Of a DNA stretch of 64,000 bases, positions 48,929 to 59,200 are shown piece by piece. The notes beneath the pieces are model-generated. The model saw nothing but the letters and a program-made list of their open reading frames with translations. It searched no databases and had not been told where the DNA came from. Source of the stretch: Ustilaginoidea virens (lineage: Eukaryota > Ascomycota > Sordariomycetes > Hypocreales > Clavicipitaceae); contig NC_057319.1 of assembly GCF_000687475.1 (NCBI RefSeq), forward strand, positions 4,764,001 to 4,828,000, read 5' to 3'. How positions within the stretch are numbered: position 1 is the first letter of the stretch; each line of letters opens with the position of its first letter. Both the position numbers and the translations under genes were made by a program.

Positions 48929-51003
48929 TCACTGCTGTTCTCCCGTGCATCCTCCTCCTTCGTCTCGGCCGAGCCGGCTCTTGATGCCGTGTTCCGCCGC
49001 CGTCTGCGCGTTCTCGGCAGCCAGGTGCTGGCGGCACTCGCCGGCCGCCGCTTCGTTGCCTGCGGCAATGGTCGACGCATCGCTTACGCTGCCGCGGTGG
49101 CCAAGCGGGTGCGCGGACCCCAGCAGGCTCTCCTTTCGCGCCAAAAAGTACCGATCGTATTCCTCGGCCGAGTGCTCCGCGTCGGTGAAGCTGTCCAGGG
49201 CATCAAATACGTGCTGGAAAACCTGCGAGTCGACGTCGCGAGCCCACAAAAAGTCCAGGTGCTCGTAGTGCGGGATCTCGGTGGCCACGGTGCGCGGGGG
49301 CAGCTCTCTCAGCATCGCCTTGATGTCGACCAGGGAGTCGCTGCCGCCGTAGACCAGCACGATGGGCGTCCTGATGTTCCGGGTCGGGTACTTGGCCACC
49401 TTGGAGAACTTCCTCGACGAGGCCAGGTTCATGGGCTGGGGCACGTCGTCGTCGTACATCTGAAAACACTTGTTGCGGATGACCTGGAACCAGTGCACCA
49501 CGCTCTTGGTGCTGGTGAGGGAGTACAGGTGGGGGTAGGCGGCTAGCTTCTGGCTCGTCGACATGTTGCGCGTCCTCCAGTCGAACAGGAAGCCCAGGCT
49601 TCTGTCGATGAGGTGGCAGAACAGGGGCGGGTAGAGCAGCGTCTCCCACATGGTGGCCGAGCTCAAGATGGACCGCCTGCCGAACATGAGGTACAGGACC
49701 GACGGGGAAGCCTTGACGAGGGAGTCGACTATGCCGTTGGAAAGTCCCGCCGGGGCCATTGCTGGAGCCAGCGCGATAAACACGTTGACCTTGCGATTGA
49801 GCGGCGGGTGGATGGCCAGCGTGGCAAAGGCTTGGGCAGTGCCTTGCGAGAAGCCAATGTAGGAGAGGCTCTTTTGCCCCGTCGTTTCCAGAATGTACGA
49901 GATTGTGTCGGGGATGTCGTGAAAGGCGAACTCGTCCATGGAAAAGTCCCAGAACTTGACGCTAGTTGGGGAGCTATGGATTGATTTTTTCGAGTACTTG
50001 TTGCCTCTATTGTTGCCCAGCTAGGTGCCGTCAGATGCGCCACAGATGAATCAAGAAAAATAAAATAAAATAAAATAAAATAAAATAAAATAAAATAAAA
50101 TAAAATAAAATAAAATAAAATAAAAAAAAGCAGAGAGTGAAGGGAGAGAGAGAGAGAGAATCTGCTCGTTCGCACGGGTTCCTCGAGCACAACTTACCCA
50201 CACGTCGAATCCGCGCTCCAGCAGCTCAAACGGAAGGCATCGTTTCTCGTCCGTCAGGCAAACCCAGACCTCGGAATTCATGAGCAGCCCGTGATGCAGA
50301 TAGACTACCCTTTTCCGGACGCTGCCCGGACCACAATTGATCTTTTGCCCTTGTTCGCCTCGTCGCCACTGCAGTCTATGGATGCCGAGCAAGTATCCGT
50401 CCTTGGTCTGCACCACGTGCTCCTCAGCGTCGTATCCCCACAGACGACAAAGCTCGACGAAATCAGACGCGTCGCGGACAAAGTTCGCGATTGCTGCCGT
50501 CGCACGAATTAGCCGCCATGGGTAGCCAAGCCACCCGGACTTCGGAAGGGAAAAAGGGGGGAGGGGGGGGGGGGGGGGGTTTCCTCGTCTTGGCTCACAT
50601 TTCTTCCCATCCTTGGCCCTTTTCTGCTCCGGAGACGCGAACCTATTGAACAGACGGCGCGAGGCGAGGTAGAAGAAGGAGACGACAAAAGAAGCTGGTG
50701 TTTTTTTTTTTTTGTTTGTTTTGTCCGTCAGTCCCAGTCCCGTACGTCGGTGGCAGCCGCCAATTCCGCCATGTAAAACTCACGCAAGGCCAGTGTCAGG
50801 ATTCGAATGATGGCCTCGAGGCTGACGAAAACAAAGGACCCCACGAGGGCAACGTACTCGGTTCTAGGAGTAGGAGGAGCATGCAACGGTTGGTCCTGAT
50901 GTTAGTCATGTCGGGGGGGGGGGGGCGAAGCGCCAAGGCTTCAAGTCCGCCATGGAATTGCGGCAACTCACGGGCGCAACCTTCCTATAAATGGCACAGG
51001 CAT
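48929..51003 (-). CDS. Membrane-anchored acid lipase / steryl ester hydrolase
   Basis: Five exons (51003-50972, 50863-50784, 50694-50599, 50493-50198, 50020-48929) give 531 residues. It belongs to the AB-hydrolase-associated lipase family, with yeast Tgl1/Yeh and animal acid lipases, which hydrolyse steryl esters and acylglycerols at lipid bodies or the cell periphery. The first three small exons encode MPVPFIGRLRPTEYVALVG and a hydrophobic N-terminal anchor (FVFVSLEAIIRILTLAL). The associated domain reads ELCRLWGYDAEEHVVQTKDG and VVYLHHGLLMNSEVWV. The nucleophile is in YIGFSQGTAQ, the acid in YGGSDSLVD, and the His in PHYEHLDFLW. LGNNRGNKYS directly follows the last splice. The N-terminal exons fit the family closely, which supports four introns. 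Intron 4 (50021-50197) carries a pentanucleotide repeat. The last 45 residues are poorly conserved and Ala/Glu-rich. The gene is divergent from PET191. Confidence 0.93.
50061..50125 (+). repeat. (TAAAA)13 repeat in lipase intron
   Basis: Thirteen perfect TAAAA units (TTTTA in the transcript) within intron 4 of the lipase gene, followed by an AG-rich stretch ending at about 50160. Confidence 0.92.
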
Positions 51004-51485
51004 GGTAGACGAGGCGATATCCCAAGGTTTGCAAGAAGATGGACCGAGGAAAGCTTCATTGCAACCGTGTCGCGCGAACGAGGGCAACCGGCGATTTTGT
51101 GCATGGACCAAACAATTGTTCAGATGAACTTGTCCGGGAAAAGTGGATCTCGGATGTCAAGCAACAACTCCAACAGTTCAGTCGGTGATGTCACGTCACA
51201 TGCCACACGCATGTGGGTCTGAGGCCCTGTGGGGGCAGGTACGAGGCACTCCGTACTCAGCCTCGAGCCGCTTCTACTCACAATACGGAGTGACGGAGAG
51301 GTACAGCTCAAAAGATCCCCGCCTCCCGATTCGGGTTTAGCTCCTACTGCATGTTGCGTGCCTCAGCCCGACCCAATCAAGTCGTCGCACACCACATCAT
51401 GCAGCTGTCAACCTGCCAGCCGCAGGGAAAGCTTTCGTTCGTCTGAAAGCCAACACCACGGATTTCCCTCGCCCCAACATCCATC
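51004..51485. promoter_or_regulatory. Divergent promoter region of lipase and PET191
   Basis: This 482 bp separates the divergent starts of the lipase (51003) and PET191 (51486). An inverted pair of CTCCGTA/TACGGAG elements lies at about 51249-51255 and 51284-51290. No TATA element is obvious. Confidence 0.45.
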
Positions 51486-51966
51486 ATGCCGAGTTCGTGC
51501 CAGGAGCTGCGTGAGTCCCCAGCCCGACCAACCCCTTCCCCCACACTCACCTCACCTCCTCACCTGGCTAACGCTCCCCCCCCCCCCAGGCGATGCGCTC
51601 GCGCAATGCCTCCAAGAATCCGACTGCGTCATGGTCCAGCGCAACAAGGCGTCCGACTGCCTCCGCGAGCCCCTCGCCAGCACGCTCCCCACCACGTGCC
51701 AGCAGCTGAAAAAGGGCTACGGCGACTGCAAGCGCGGCCTGGTCGACATGCGCAAGCGGTTCCGGGGAAACATGCCCGTCGGCTACAAGAACGCGGAGGG
51801 GGCCGAGGCGGGCAAGGGATACCAGCTGTATGCTGGCGCGCCGGCATTCGCGGGAGCTGTCAAGGAGACGAGCGGCAACGAGCCCATTCCCCAGGACTGG
51901 AGGGAGATTGAGAATGAAAAGTACCGCCTGGAGCAGCAGCAGCAGCAGCAGCAGCATCGGAAGTAG
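51486..51966 (+). CDS. PET191: Cytochrome c oxidase assembly factor PET191
   Basis: Two exons (51486-51510 and 51590-51966; intron 51511-51589 ending in a C-rich tract) give 133 residues. PET191 is a twin CX9C protein of the mitochondrial intermembrane space needed to assemble complex IV. Visible cysteines are C5 and C15 (CX9C), C21 and C32, then C45 and C55 (CX9C), in CQELRDALAQC, CLQESDC and CQQLKKGYGDCKRG. The first CX9C pair is formed only after splicing, which confirms the intron. DMRKRFRGN continues the family signature. The C-terminus is longer than in yeast and ends in a CAG-encoded glutamine run (EQQQQQQQHRK). Confidence 0.96.
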
Positions 51967-52008
51967 CATAGCAGCGGAAGTAGCATAGCAGCGGAAGTAG
52001 CGGCAGCG
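51958..52008 (+). repeat. 17-bp tandem repeat covering the PET191 stop codon
   Basis: Three copies of a 17-bp unit beginning CGGAAGTAGC. The first copy includes the last two sense codons and the TAG stop of PET191; the third is diverged at its end. Confidence 0.85.
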
Positions 52009-52972
52009 AAAGCGGCGCGGCTCAGCAGGGAGGCATTAGCATGCAGGCGGCGTTTTGGCGTATGATTTTTTTTGTTTTATCTTGCCCTATCTGCAGGCTG
52101 TTTATGACTCCGTGGGCGCTCATCTGGTTGTGTCGGGCCAGGCAGACGAGGCTTCCTCTTTCTCTCCCTGTCTCTCTCTTTCTCTCTCTCTTTTTTTTTT
52201 CGATAGACTTGCCTGGGCCATGCAGTTCCTACTTGGGAAAAATTGCGGTACCGGCTGTCCTGGCTCATAATGGACAAACTGGCTTCGCCAACCGTCGGAA
52301 AGCTTCCGTAGCTCAGTTGGTTAGAGCTTCGTACTAATAAACGTTAGTGATGCGGAGGCCGCAGGTTCAAGCCCTGCCGGGAGCAAGCTGTTCCAAGCGC
52401 TTTCCGACGACTTTGTTTTTGCTATTTTTGCTATTTCCGTATGCCCTCTGTCAGTCGTTGCTCACAAAACGCCCAGTAATTTCTTTTTTTTTTCTTTTTT
52501 TTTTTTCTCTCCCTGATAAATTCAGGTTGTATCCAAAGGTTAGCAGAGGAATCCTGCGCCTTATCACCCATGCTGATTGCTGATTTCTCTCCGTTACATG
52601 TAGTTATGTAGTTACCTGTGCGTGAACGTTGGTGGATGCTGCGCCCGTCCCCACTACCGCCTGCGCTATTCCTCCCTCCGAGCAAGGCGGCTCACTGACT
52701 GGCTTGATTGTTCGCTCGGCCGAACAAGGGTTTGCATACTCCGTACAGTTCATCACTTCAACTTCACCACTTGGTCACGAGGTCACGTCTTTTCAGTGCA
52801 ATGTGCTTGGATATCTCAGTCTTGCTTCCTTGTTTCCAACAACCATTTCGGCGAGACACATTCCGAGACGTCCAAATTTTTCATGGCTTCACGTCTTTTG
52901 CCTGCGCCCACAGCTTTGGGCAACCACCTTTTTCCTGATCGTCATTTATATATACCTCAGCCGCACCAGGAG
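51967..52972. other. Convergent intergenic region with tRNA
   Basis: This region lies between the stops of PET191 and transaldolase. It contains the 17-bp repeat remainder, T-rich tracts (52190-52200, 52484-52507), tRNA-Ile at 52302-52385, and one TACTCCGTA at 52737-52745. No other gene is recognised. Confidence 0.6.
52302..52385 (+). tRNA. tRNA-Ile (anticodon AAU) with 10-nt intron
   Basis: Acceptor stem GCTTCCG (52302-52308) pairs with CGGGAGC (52378-52384), and A is the discriminator. D arm GCTC-AGTTGGTTA-GAGC. The anticodon stem TCGTA (52329-52333) pairs with TGCGG (52351-52355) once a 10-nt intron (52340-52349) after position 37 is removed, giving loop CTAATAA with anticodon AAT at 52336-52338. 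T arm GCAGG-TTCAAGC-CCTGC. The acceptor and anticodon stems each use G-T wobbles. The intron position is the canonical one. Confidence 0.92.
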
Positions 52973-54582
52973 CTAGGACTCAATCTTCTTCTTGAGAATG
53001 TCCTTGAGAGTGACGGCATCGGCGGCGAACTTGCTAATACCCTCGCGCAACTTCTCGACGGCCATCTGGTCCTCGTTGAAGTCGAATCGGAAAAGAGGCT
53101 CGTCGTTGATGTAAGATTTGCGCTCAAGATTGGCCGAGGCGGCCGCAGCGGCGTCGAGCTTCTTTGGAACGACTTCGGAAGAGTTCACAAGTTCCTCCAG
53201 CAGGTTGGGCTTTGCGTGATGTCAGCTAAAAGTACATGGACCCGGAAGAGAGAGAGAGAGACGTACGGAAATGGTGAGGTAGTCGCAGCCAGCCAGCTCG
53301 GTAATTTCTCCAGTGTTGCGGAAAGAGGCGCCCATTACAATGGTCTTGTAGCCAAACTTTTTGTAGTATTCGTAGATGCTCTTGACCGACGCAACACCAG
53401 GGTCTTCCTCCTTGGAGTATTCCTTCTTGTTGTGGGCCTTGAACCAGTCGAGGATACGGCCGACAAAGGGGGAGATGAGGTAGGCGTTGGCCTCGGCAGC
53501 ACCGATAGCCTGTACCAAGGAGAACATAAGAGTCAGGTTGCAGTTGATACCATGGTCACGTTGAAGAATCTCGGCGGCCTTGATGCCCTCCCAGGTGGAA
53601 GCAATCTTGATGAGGACCCGGTCTTTGGAGATGCCCTGCTCCTTGTAAAGCTGTGTTTGGAGACAAACGTCAGTGTCGTGTTGCAACAGGGATGGATTTT
53701 CAAGACAGCCAGTTACTTGGAAGGGGAAACAAGGTCACATACATCGATAATGTGCAGGGCCTTGTCCACAGACTCCTCCGTGTCAAAGGAGAACCGAGCG
53801 TCGACTTCGGTGGAGACCTTGCCGGGGATGATTTTCAGGATTTCCTTTCCAAACTCGACCAAAAGACGGTCCAGGGCGTGGTCGACCTGCGAGTCAACAT
53901 CGCCGCCCTTCTTCTTGCCGTACTCGACGGCGACATCCATCAGCTTGGCATACTCCTGCTTTTTGGAAGCAGCCAGGATGAGAGAAGGGTTGGTAGTGGC
54001 GTCCTGAGGCTTGTACTTGCCAATGGCTACGGGGCTACGTTAGCCTTGTGCAGGGCTACAAAGTACGCAGGCATGCATGCAGCATCGAGTTTGCTTCGTT
54101 GCCCAGGGTCTCGCCAGCAGGGCGTGCGGGCGACGGAAGAGACGCGCAAAGCTCAAGCCGTTCGAGAACACGGGAGGAATCTCACTAACAAGCAAAATCA
54201 CCTGCCAGATGAGTTAGTTAGCCAAGGCAAAAGAAAAAAAGGAAAAGAAGAAAATACGAGAGGGAAGATGGTGAGGATGAAGGTGAGGGAATTTACCAGA
54301 ATCAGACACAACCACCTGATACGCAGCAGTAGCAGAAATGAAATAGTCAGCACGGAGGAGTTTTTTTTTTTTTTTTTTTTCGAACGAGCTTTTCCCGCAA
54401 TAGACCAGGTTGCCACGGATCAATTCAAGCACTCGAGACAGGTGTCGCCGGCTTGCTTGCCACGAGCTTCGACGAAAGATTCGCCGTGAGGAGGGGCCGT
54501 AGGGAGGGGACAAAGAAAATGGTGGGGTGTTGGGCAAACTCACGGTGCCAGTGGCCTTGAGCTGGTCAAGGGAGCTGGGCAT
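52973..54582 (-). CDS. TAL1: Transaldolase
   Basis: Non-oxidative pentose phosphate enzyme that transfers a dihydroxyacetone unit from sedoheptulose-7-phosphate to glyceraldehyde-3-phosphate through a lysine Schiff base. Six exons: 54582-54544, 54315-54297, 54201-54190, 54026-53743, 53650-53267 and 53209-52973, giving 324 residues, the usual length. Exons 2 and 3 are only 19 and 12 nt; with them the N-terminus reads [34 protein letters not shown], matching the family exactly, so both micro-exons are well supported. The catalytic Lys is in [21 protein letters not shown] is signature 1. The chain ends [11 protein letters not shown]. Intron 1 (54316-54543) contains a run of about 20 T on the plus strand. 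Confidence 0.96.
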
Positions 54583-55279
54583 GCTGGGCAGTTTCGTTTG
54601 CGGTGTGTGTCAATATTCGGTGCGCGTTGAGGAAAAGGGTAGGCGAGCTCTCGCGGGGATTTTTTGACGGAGAGAGTGCAAGTGAAGGGATGCGTTTTGA
54701 CGTCCCGTCGAAGGAGATGAAGTGATGATGATCCAACGACGTCCTCCAACGACGTCCTCTGGCGGCGGCGGCGGATTCAGCGTCAAGCAGCAGCAGGAAG
54801 GAGGGGTCATGGTCATGGGCTGATGGAGGGGCGTCAGCGCCACTGGTCGACCCACCATGAACGGGCGCCCGGTCCTCCTCTCGTTTTCAGTACGTACAGA
54901 GTACATGCGGAGTACGAGCACCAACAACGAGCACCAACAACGAGCACCAAGAACCAGGCATGAACGGGTCAACGTTTCTTCCGAACCTCCAGCACCTTAC
55001 GTACCACTGCTATGTAGGAATGCTACCCATGAATGGCTTCAATGACCACATCTTTTATACCACTGCTACAAATGCTACCATAAAACGGCTTCAATAACCT
55101 CGCAACACATGCCCATGCGACAACGTAAAGCCTCCCATATCCCCTGTCGAAACGCACTTTTTTTCTTCTTCTTCTTCTTCTTCTCTCTCTACACGTCTTC
55201 CCTCCTGCACATCATTTACGTACCTGCTGCTCTAATTCAAACGGTGAACCCAAACAACCCCCCATCCCCCGTCGTAGAC
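54583..55279. other. Transaldolase upstream region
   Basis: This 697 bp lies between the transaldolase start and the Tudor-SN stop. It contains three near-perfect copies of a 13-bp ACGAGCACCAACA unit (about 54914-54950), GTAC-rich motifs next to them, and a TTC-rich tract at about 55159-55185 close to the end of the Tudor-SN gene. No gene is recognised. Confidence 0.55.
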
Positions 55280-57931
55280 TTAATCTTCGGTAATGTCGCC
55301 ATACTCCCACATGCCCAAGCGATCCTGCTTGGCCCGCACCTCAACCTCTCGCAGGTGCTTCAGGTAGGGCTCGAAAGCCTTGCTTCGCTCCCAAGCCTTG
55401 AGCTTCTTGGGCACCATGCCGTAGCCGCTGGCAACCACCTCCTTGTTGATGGAGTCGTTGGAGCTGGGAAGCTCGCCGTTCTTGGCGTCGTACAGGGTAA
55501 CGTAGCTGACATTCTCCTTGGCGTCGACAAAGTCAAAGCTGCCAACCAGCCGCTTGCCGTCGGTGAGCTCGCCAATGACGCCAATGGCCTCCTGGAAGTA
55601 GTCGGCGCCGGTGGGGAGCTGGACAAACGACAGAGCCGCGTCGATGGCCTGCGCCTTGAGCCTCTGGACGCCGAATTGGCCCTGGTCCAGCGGCCGGAGG
55701 CTGGACCAGGCAATCTTTTCCGCGTTGCCGTAATCCACGTACTGCACCTCGGCCACCTTGGCGGCTCGGTCGTTGGCACGGACGCGGGCTCGGTACCACT
55801 GCCCGTCGTACGAGAATTTGGCAGAGACGTAGTCCCCCGTCTTGGGGGCGTCCCCGAGAGGCTTGCTGTTCTTCGAGTCCAGGTGAAACTTTCTAAAGTC
55901 GGTCATCATCGTCTCCAGAGCAGACGTGCCCTTGCCGATTTCCTGGATCTTGAGCTTGCCGTTGCCGTCAATGTTGGTAATCATCACGTCACGGTAATCG
56001 GCCGGCTTCTTTTCCAGAGGCACGTCGGCCTCTGCAGCGGCCCGTTGTTCAGGCTGCTCCTCGGCCTCCTCGTCCTGTGAAGGGTCGTGGTCGTGCCACA
56101 GGCCTTTCCGTCCCTCCTTGGCCTTCTTCTCGGCAGCAAAGAGCTCGGTCGAGTTGCCCGACTTTTCGGCCGAGTAGGCGTGCACCGAGGCCAGACCTTC
56201 CTCGACCAGCACCTTGGCAAAGCTTTCGCGGTTAATGTGCAGGGCGCCAATGAACCCGCCCACCTTGTCCATGTCGTGGATGTCGACTTCGCAGTCGCGC
56301 TGGTTGCATCTCCTGTTGGCCAAGTCCAGCGCTTCCTTGCCGAAAGGCTCGCCGCCCTCGCCGTCGGATCGGGGTGCTCTAGGCGCACGGATGCCGCCCA
56401 GAACCAGGGTGAGCTTGACGTTTTCCCGCGGGATGAGGATCGTGAACCGAGAGCCGGCCTTGCAAAAGTCAACAATGGCGGGCACCTTCTTTTGTCTTTG
56501 CAGCGTGGCAAGCATGATCTTGGCCTTTTGCGCGTTTTCGGACAGGTCGGTGTACTGCTTCGCCTTCTGAGGTTTGCCGGACCACATTCCCTTGAGCTCC
56601 TCCTTGGCCTTTTCCTGAGCCGCCAGCAGCTCGTCGTAGTTGGCGGCTCTGTCCGTGTCGTCCTTTCTGTGGCGGATGACTGAGGCCCAGCCCGACTCTA
56701 TCAGCAGGAGGGCGATGTTCTTGCCCTTTTCCGTGACAGTGGCCACCTCCTTGGCCTCGAAGCCTTCGGACGCGGGCTTCTTCCCATCGATGCTGATCTT
56801 GACGTGCTTGCCGATCAGCTTCTGGCGCAAGAACTCCTTGGCTTCCTCTCGGAAGGGGCTCTCGCTGGCCTCGTTTGTGCGCGGTGCGCGGACGCTGCTG
56901 AGGCTGATTCGCTTCTCCACCCCCGCCTTGTTCTTCACCAGAACGGTGTCGGCGCTAATGACTTTGCTGACCGTCATCTCTTGGTTGCCGCCTTCGGCCT
57001 TTGCGACGTGGTTTTTGTGAAGTCGCAGCTTCTTCGACTGAGCCTGTTTCTCGGCGGCTCGAAGCTGAGCCATCTTGTCGCCCAGCATCGTGGAGTGGAA
57101 GTCGTTGCAGCGCGCCAGTCCGTCTTGGAGCAGGAACTCGGCAATGTTGCCTCGGGGGTGGATGATGCTGGCGACCAGCTGCCCCTGGGGGCTGGCGCCG
57201 ACAATCTCGACCTTTACCTGTCGCTGCAGCAGACGGGACTCGACGAACTGGCGAGCTTCGTCGCCATGCTCCTCGGCCGGCTGCGTCGCGCCCGTTGAGG
57301 GCATCGTCCTCTCGGTCGAAGGGGTGCGAATCCCGGCGATGAGGGTCATGGGCTGCACGTGCTTCGTATCCGACAAAAAGAGTCGAACCAGGAGCCGGTC
57401 ACCGCTAAGAACCCGCTCGACGACACCCTCGACAGTCTTGCCCTTCCACTCCTTGATGAACTCGGGGCCACCGAGATCGTTTTGTACTCGAATGGTGCCG
57501 CCAGTGCCGGCCCACAAGCCGTTGCTCTCGCTCTTGGCGTGCGACTCGAGCTCACGAAGCTTCTCGACGCGCTCCAGAATGTCTTGATTGTCTTCCTTGC
57601 GGCCGGCATCCTCGCGGACTTTGACCCATCCAGCCTTGACCAGCTCGTCGGGGAGCTCACTGCCATCCTTCAGTTTGGCGGTACCGAACTCTCGGCCAGA
57701 GTTGGTTATGGTGTATTGGATTGTGCACTGGACCGGTTTGCCTACGGCCAGTTTCCTGAGGTATTCGCGGGACTGGAAGGCAAAGGGCTCGTCTCCCTCT
57801 CGTTTCAAGTGTGGAGCGGTCACGTATGCCAGCGAGAAGGTCCGTTCGGCCGTCGGGTTGTTGGGGCTGGTCAAGATGAGTGTGTCACCGCTCAACACGC
57901 TTTTGACGTTGCCGACGAATACCTTGGACAT
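55280..57931 (-). CDS. SND1: Tudor-SN (SND1-like) nuclease-domain protein
   Basis: Intronless frame of 883 residues. The family has four full staphylococcal-nuclease-like domains, then a Tudor domain inserted in a fifth partial one; members act in RNA metabolism, stress granules and transcription. Visible are SN1 from residue 1 (MSKVFVGNVKSVLSGDTLIL), SN2 near 180 (VEGVVERVLSGDRLLVRL), SN3 near 325 (EMTVSKVISADTVLVKNK), SN4 near 500 (GSRFTILIPRENVKLTL), and the Tudor core near 700 (GDYVSAKFSYDGQWYRARV; VQYVDYGNAEKI). The C-terminus ends RLGMWEYGDITED, as in other members. The start ATG at 57931 fits the family N-terminus. Key nuclease residues appear partly lost in the repeats, as usual, so catalytic activity is uncertain. 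Confidence 0.95.
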   Translation of the reverse strand: MSKVFVGNVKSVLSGDTLILTSPNNPTAERTFSLAYVTAPHLKREGDEPFAFQSREYLRKLAVGKPVQCTIQYTITNSGREFGTAKLKDGSELPDELVKAGWVKVREDAGRKEDNQDILERVEKLRELESHAKSESNGLWAGTGGTIRVQNDLGGPEFIKEWKGKTVEGVVERVLSGDRLLVRLFLSDTKHVQPMTLIAGIRTPSTERTMPSTGATQPAEEHGDEARQFVESRLLQRQVKVEIVGASPQGQLVASIIHPRGNIAEFLLQDGLARCNDFHSTMLGDKMAQLRAAEKQAQSKKLRLHKNHVAKAEGGNQEMTVSKVISADTVLVKNKAGVEKRISLSSVRAPRTNEASESPFREEAKEFLRQKLIGKHVKISIDGKKPASEGFEAKEVATVTEKGKNIALLLIESGWASVIRHRKDDTDRAANYDELLAAQEKAKEELKGMWSGKPQKAKQYTDLSENAQKAKIMLATLQRQKKVPAIVDFCKAGSRFTILIPRENVKLTLVLGGIRAPRAPRSDGEGGEPFGKEALDLANRRCNQRDCEVDIHDMDKVGGFIGALHINRESFAKVLVEEGLASVHAYSAEKSGNSTELFAAEKKAKEGRKGLWHDHDPSQDEEAEEQPEQRAAAEADVPLEKKPADYRDVMITNIDGNGKLKIQEIGKGTSALETMMTDFRKFHLDSKNSKPLGDAPKTGDYVSAKFSYDGQWYRARVRANDRAAKVAEVQYVDYGNAEKIAWSSLRPLDQGQFGVQRLKAQAIDAALSFVQLPTGADYFQEAIGVIGELTDGKRLVGSFDFVDAKENVSYVTLYDAKNGELPSSNDSINKEVVASGYGMVPKKLKAWERSKAFEPYLKHLREVEVRAKQDRLGMWEYGDITED

Positions 57932-59200
57932 GATGGCTTGGGCGGGGGAGAGAAGAGCTGCCTAGGCATCCAAGTCAAGCAAGTCAGCCCAGCAAACCTC
58001 GACAAGACGGACGCAGACATTGGCACAGCGGGCAAAAGTTGCGACAACAGCATTCCGAGATGTCATCACAACCACACAAAGACGTGCGGAAAAACAGCTC
58101 TCTTGGATAGATGGGCGATGGATGATGAGGGGGGGAAAAAAAACATCGGTCGGAAAGCAGGTAGTTGTTGCCTTGGTCGGTCTCATAAGACATAGAACCG
58201 CTACTTGGAGGGCCGGGTGAACCGACCAAGGGAAGAACACCACAGGGATGCAACTGCCGGAGCTTACCGTGAAAAAATAGGTATTTGAGAGGAGGAGCAC
58301 AAAGGAGGAATGAGGGGGAGGTGAACCAATCTCCGGAAAACACTTGGGAAGAGACGATTGAGTGAAAAGGTTCGACAAGTCAAGGTGCCCTTGAGGCAAG
58401 GTGTCCACCAAGTTGTCGGTCGGCCTTGTGTGTGCGGCGGAGTACCCACGCCATTTTGCTCGAGCTGCCGAGCCGTGTGGGGGTTGAAAGCGTCAACTGC
58501 ACTGCTGTCTGGTCTGCTGGTGTGGTCTGGCTGGGCCGAGTTGTCAGGGACCAGACCAGACCCTGTGCTGGTGGCGCCCCGCCCCGTAGCTGCTGGCAAC
58601 TAAGCGAGATTGTAGCTCCATGCCACAGCGGGGCCAGAACTGAGACTGGTCTTTGGTTGGGGGGTTGGGGGACAAAATGCGCTGTATCATGTCTGCAATT
58701 TGGAGCCTAGAGGCGCCTGTGCGGATGCGCTCAAATCACAGAAAGACATGCACGCTGGACACAACCTGCTGTTCAAAGTAACCAGTCCGGACTTCACTTA
58801 CTTGCAAGAACAGAGGCAGCGCTGCCGAGGCCGTCAGATTGGACAGACCAGCAGCTTGGAGAACGCGACGACAAGAGAGGGCAGCTGCTCAACGGAGGCA
58901 AGAGCACCGGGGAAAAAACGAAACACACGGGTCTGGTCAAATTGACGCCACCAGATGATTCAGATCCATAGAACCAGAGCTCATGCGCCGAGCAACACCG
59001 TGCCAGCTCGTGCCAGCCCGTGCCAGCCCGTGCCAGCGAGCGGGCGCCCGGATATTGCATCCCAGTCTCGGGCCGATCCTGTCCCTCTTCTCACGCGCAC
59101 TGCACACTGCCCAGTGGGCTGATTGCGTGTGGGCGCAAGCGACTGCAGTTTCCCTGTGGTTCTTTCAATCAAATCCTCCATCAACGCGCAGCCGGCCCGC
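57932..59200. other. Tudor-SN upstream region
   Basis: This 1.27 kb lies between the Tudor-SN start and the adenylosuccinate lyase stop. It contains a (GTGCCAGCYC)4 tandem repeat at 59000-59038, about 160 bp beyond the lyase stop codon. No gene is recognised; frames are short and unconvincing. Confidence 0.55.

Noticed and set aside
50061..50125. Regular repeats as a CRISPR array
   Set aside because: The units are contiguous pentanucleotides without spacers, in a eukaryotic intron.
50900..50960. ATG at about 50953 on the minus strand (MADLKPWRFAP) as lipase start
   Set aside because: It lies in what splices out as intron 1; the start at 51003 with exon join gives the conserved family N-terminus.
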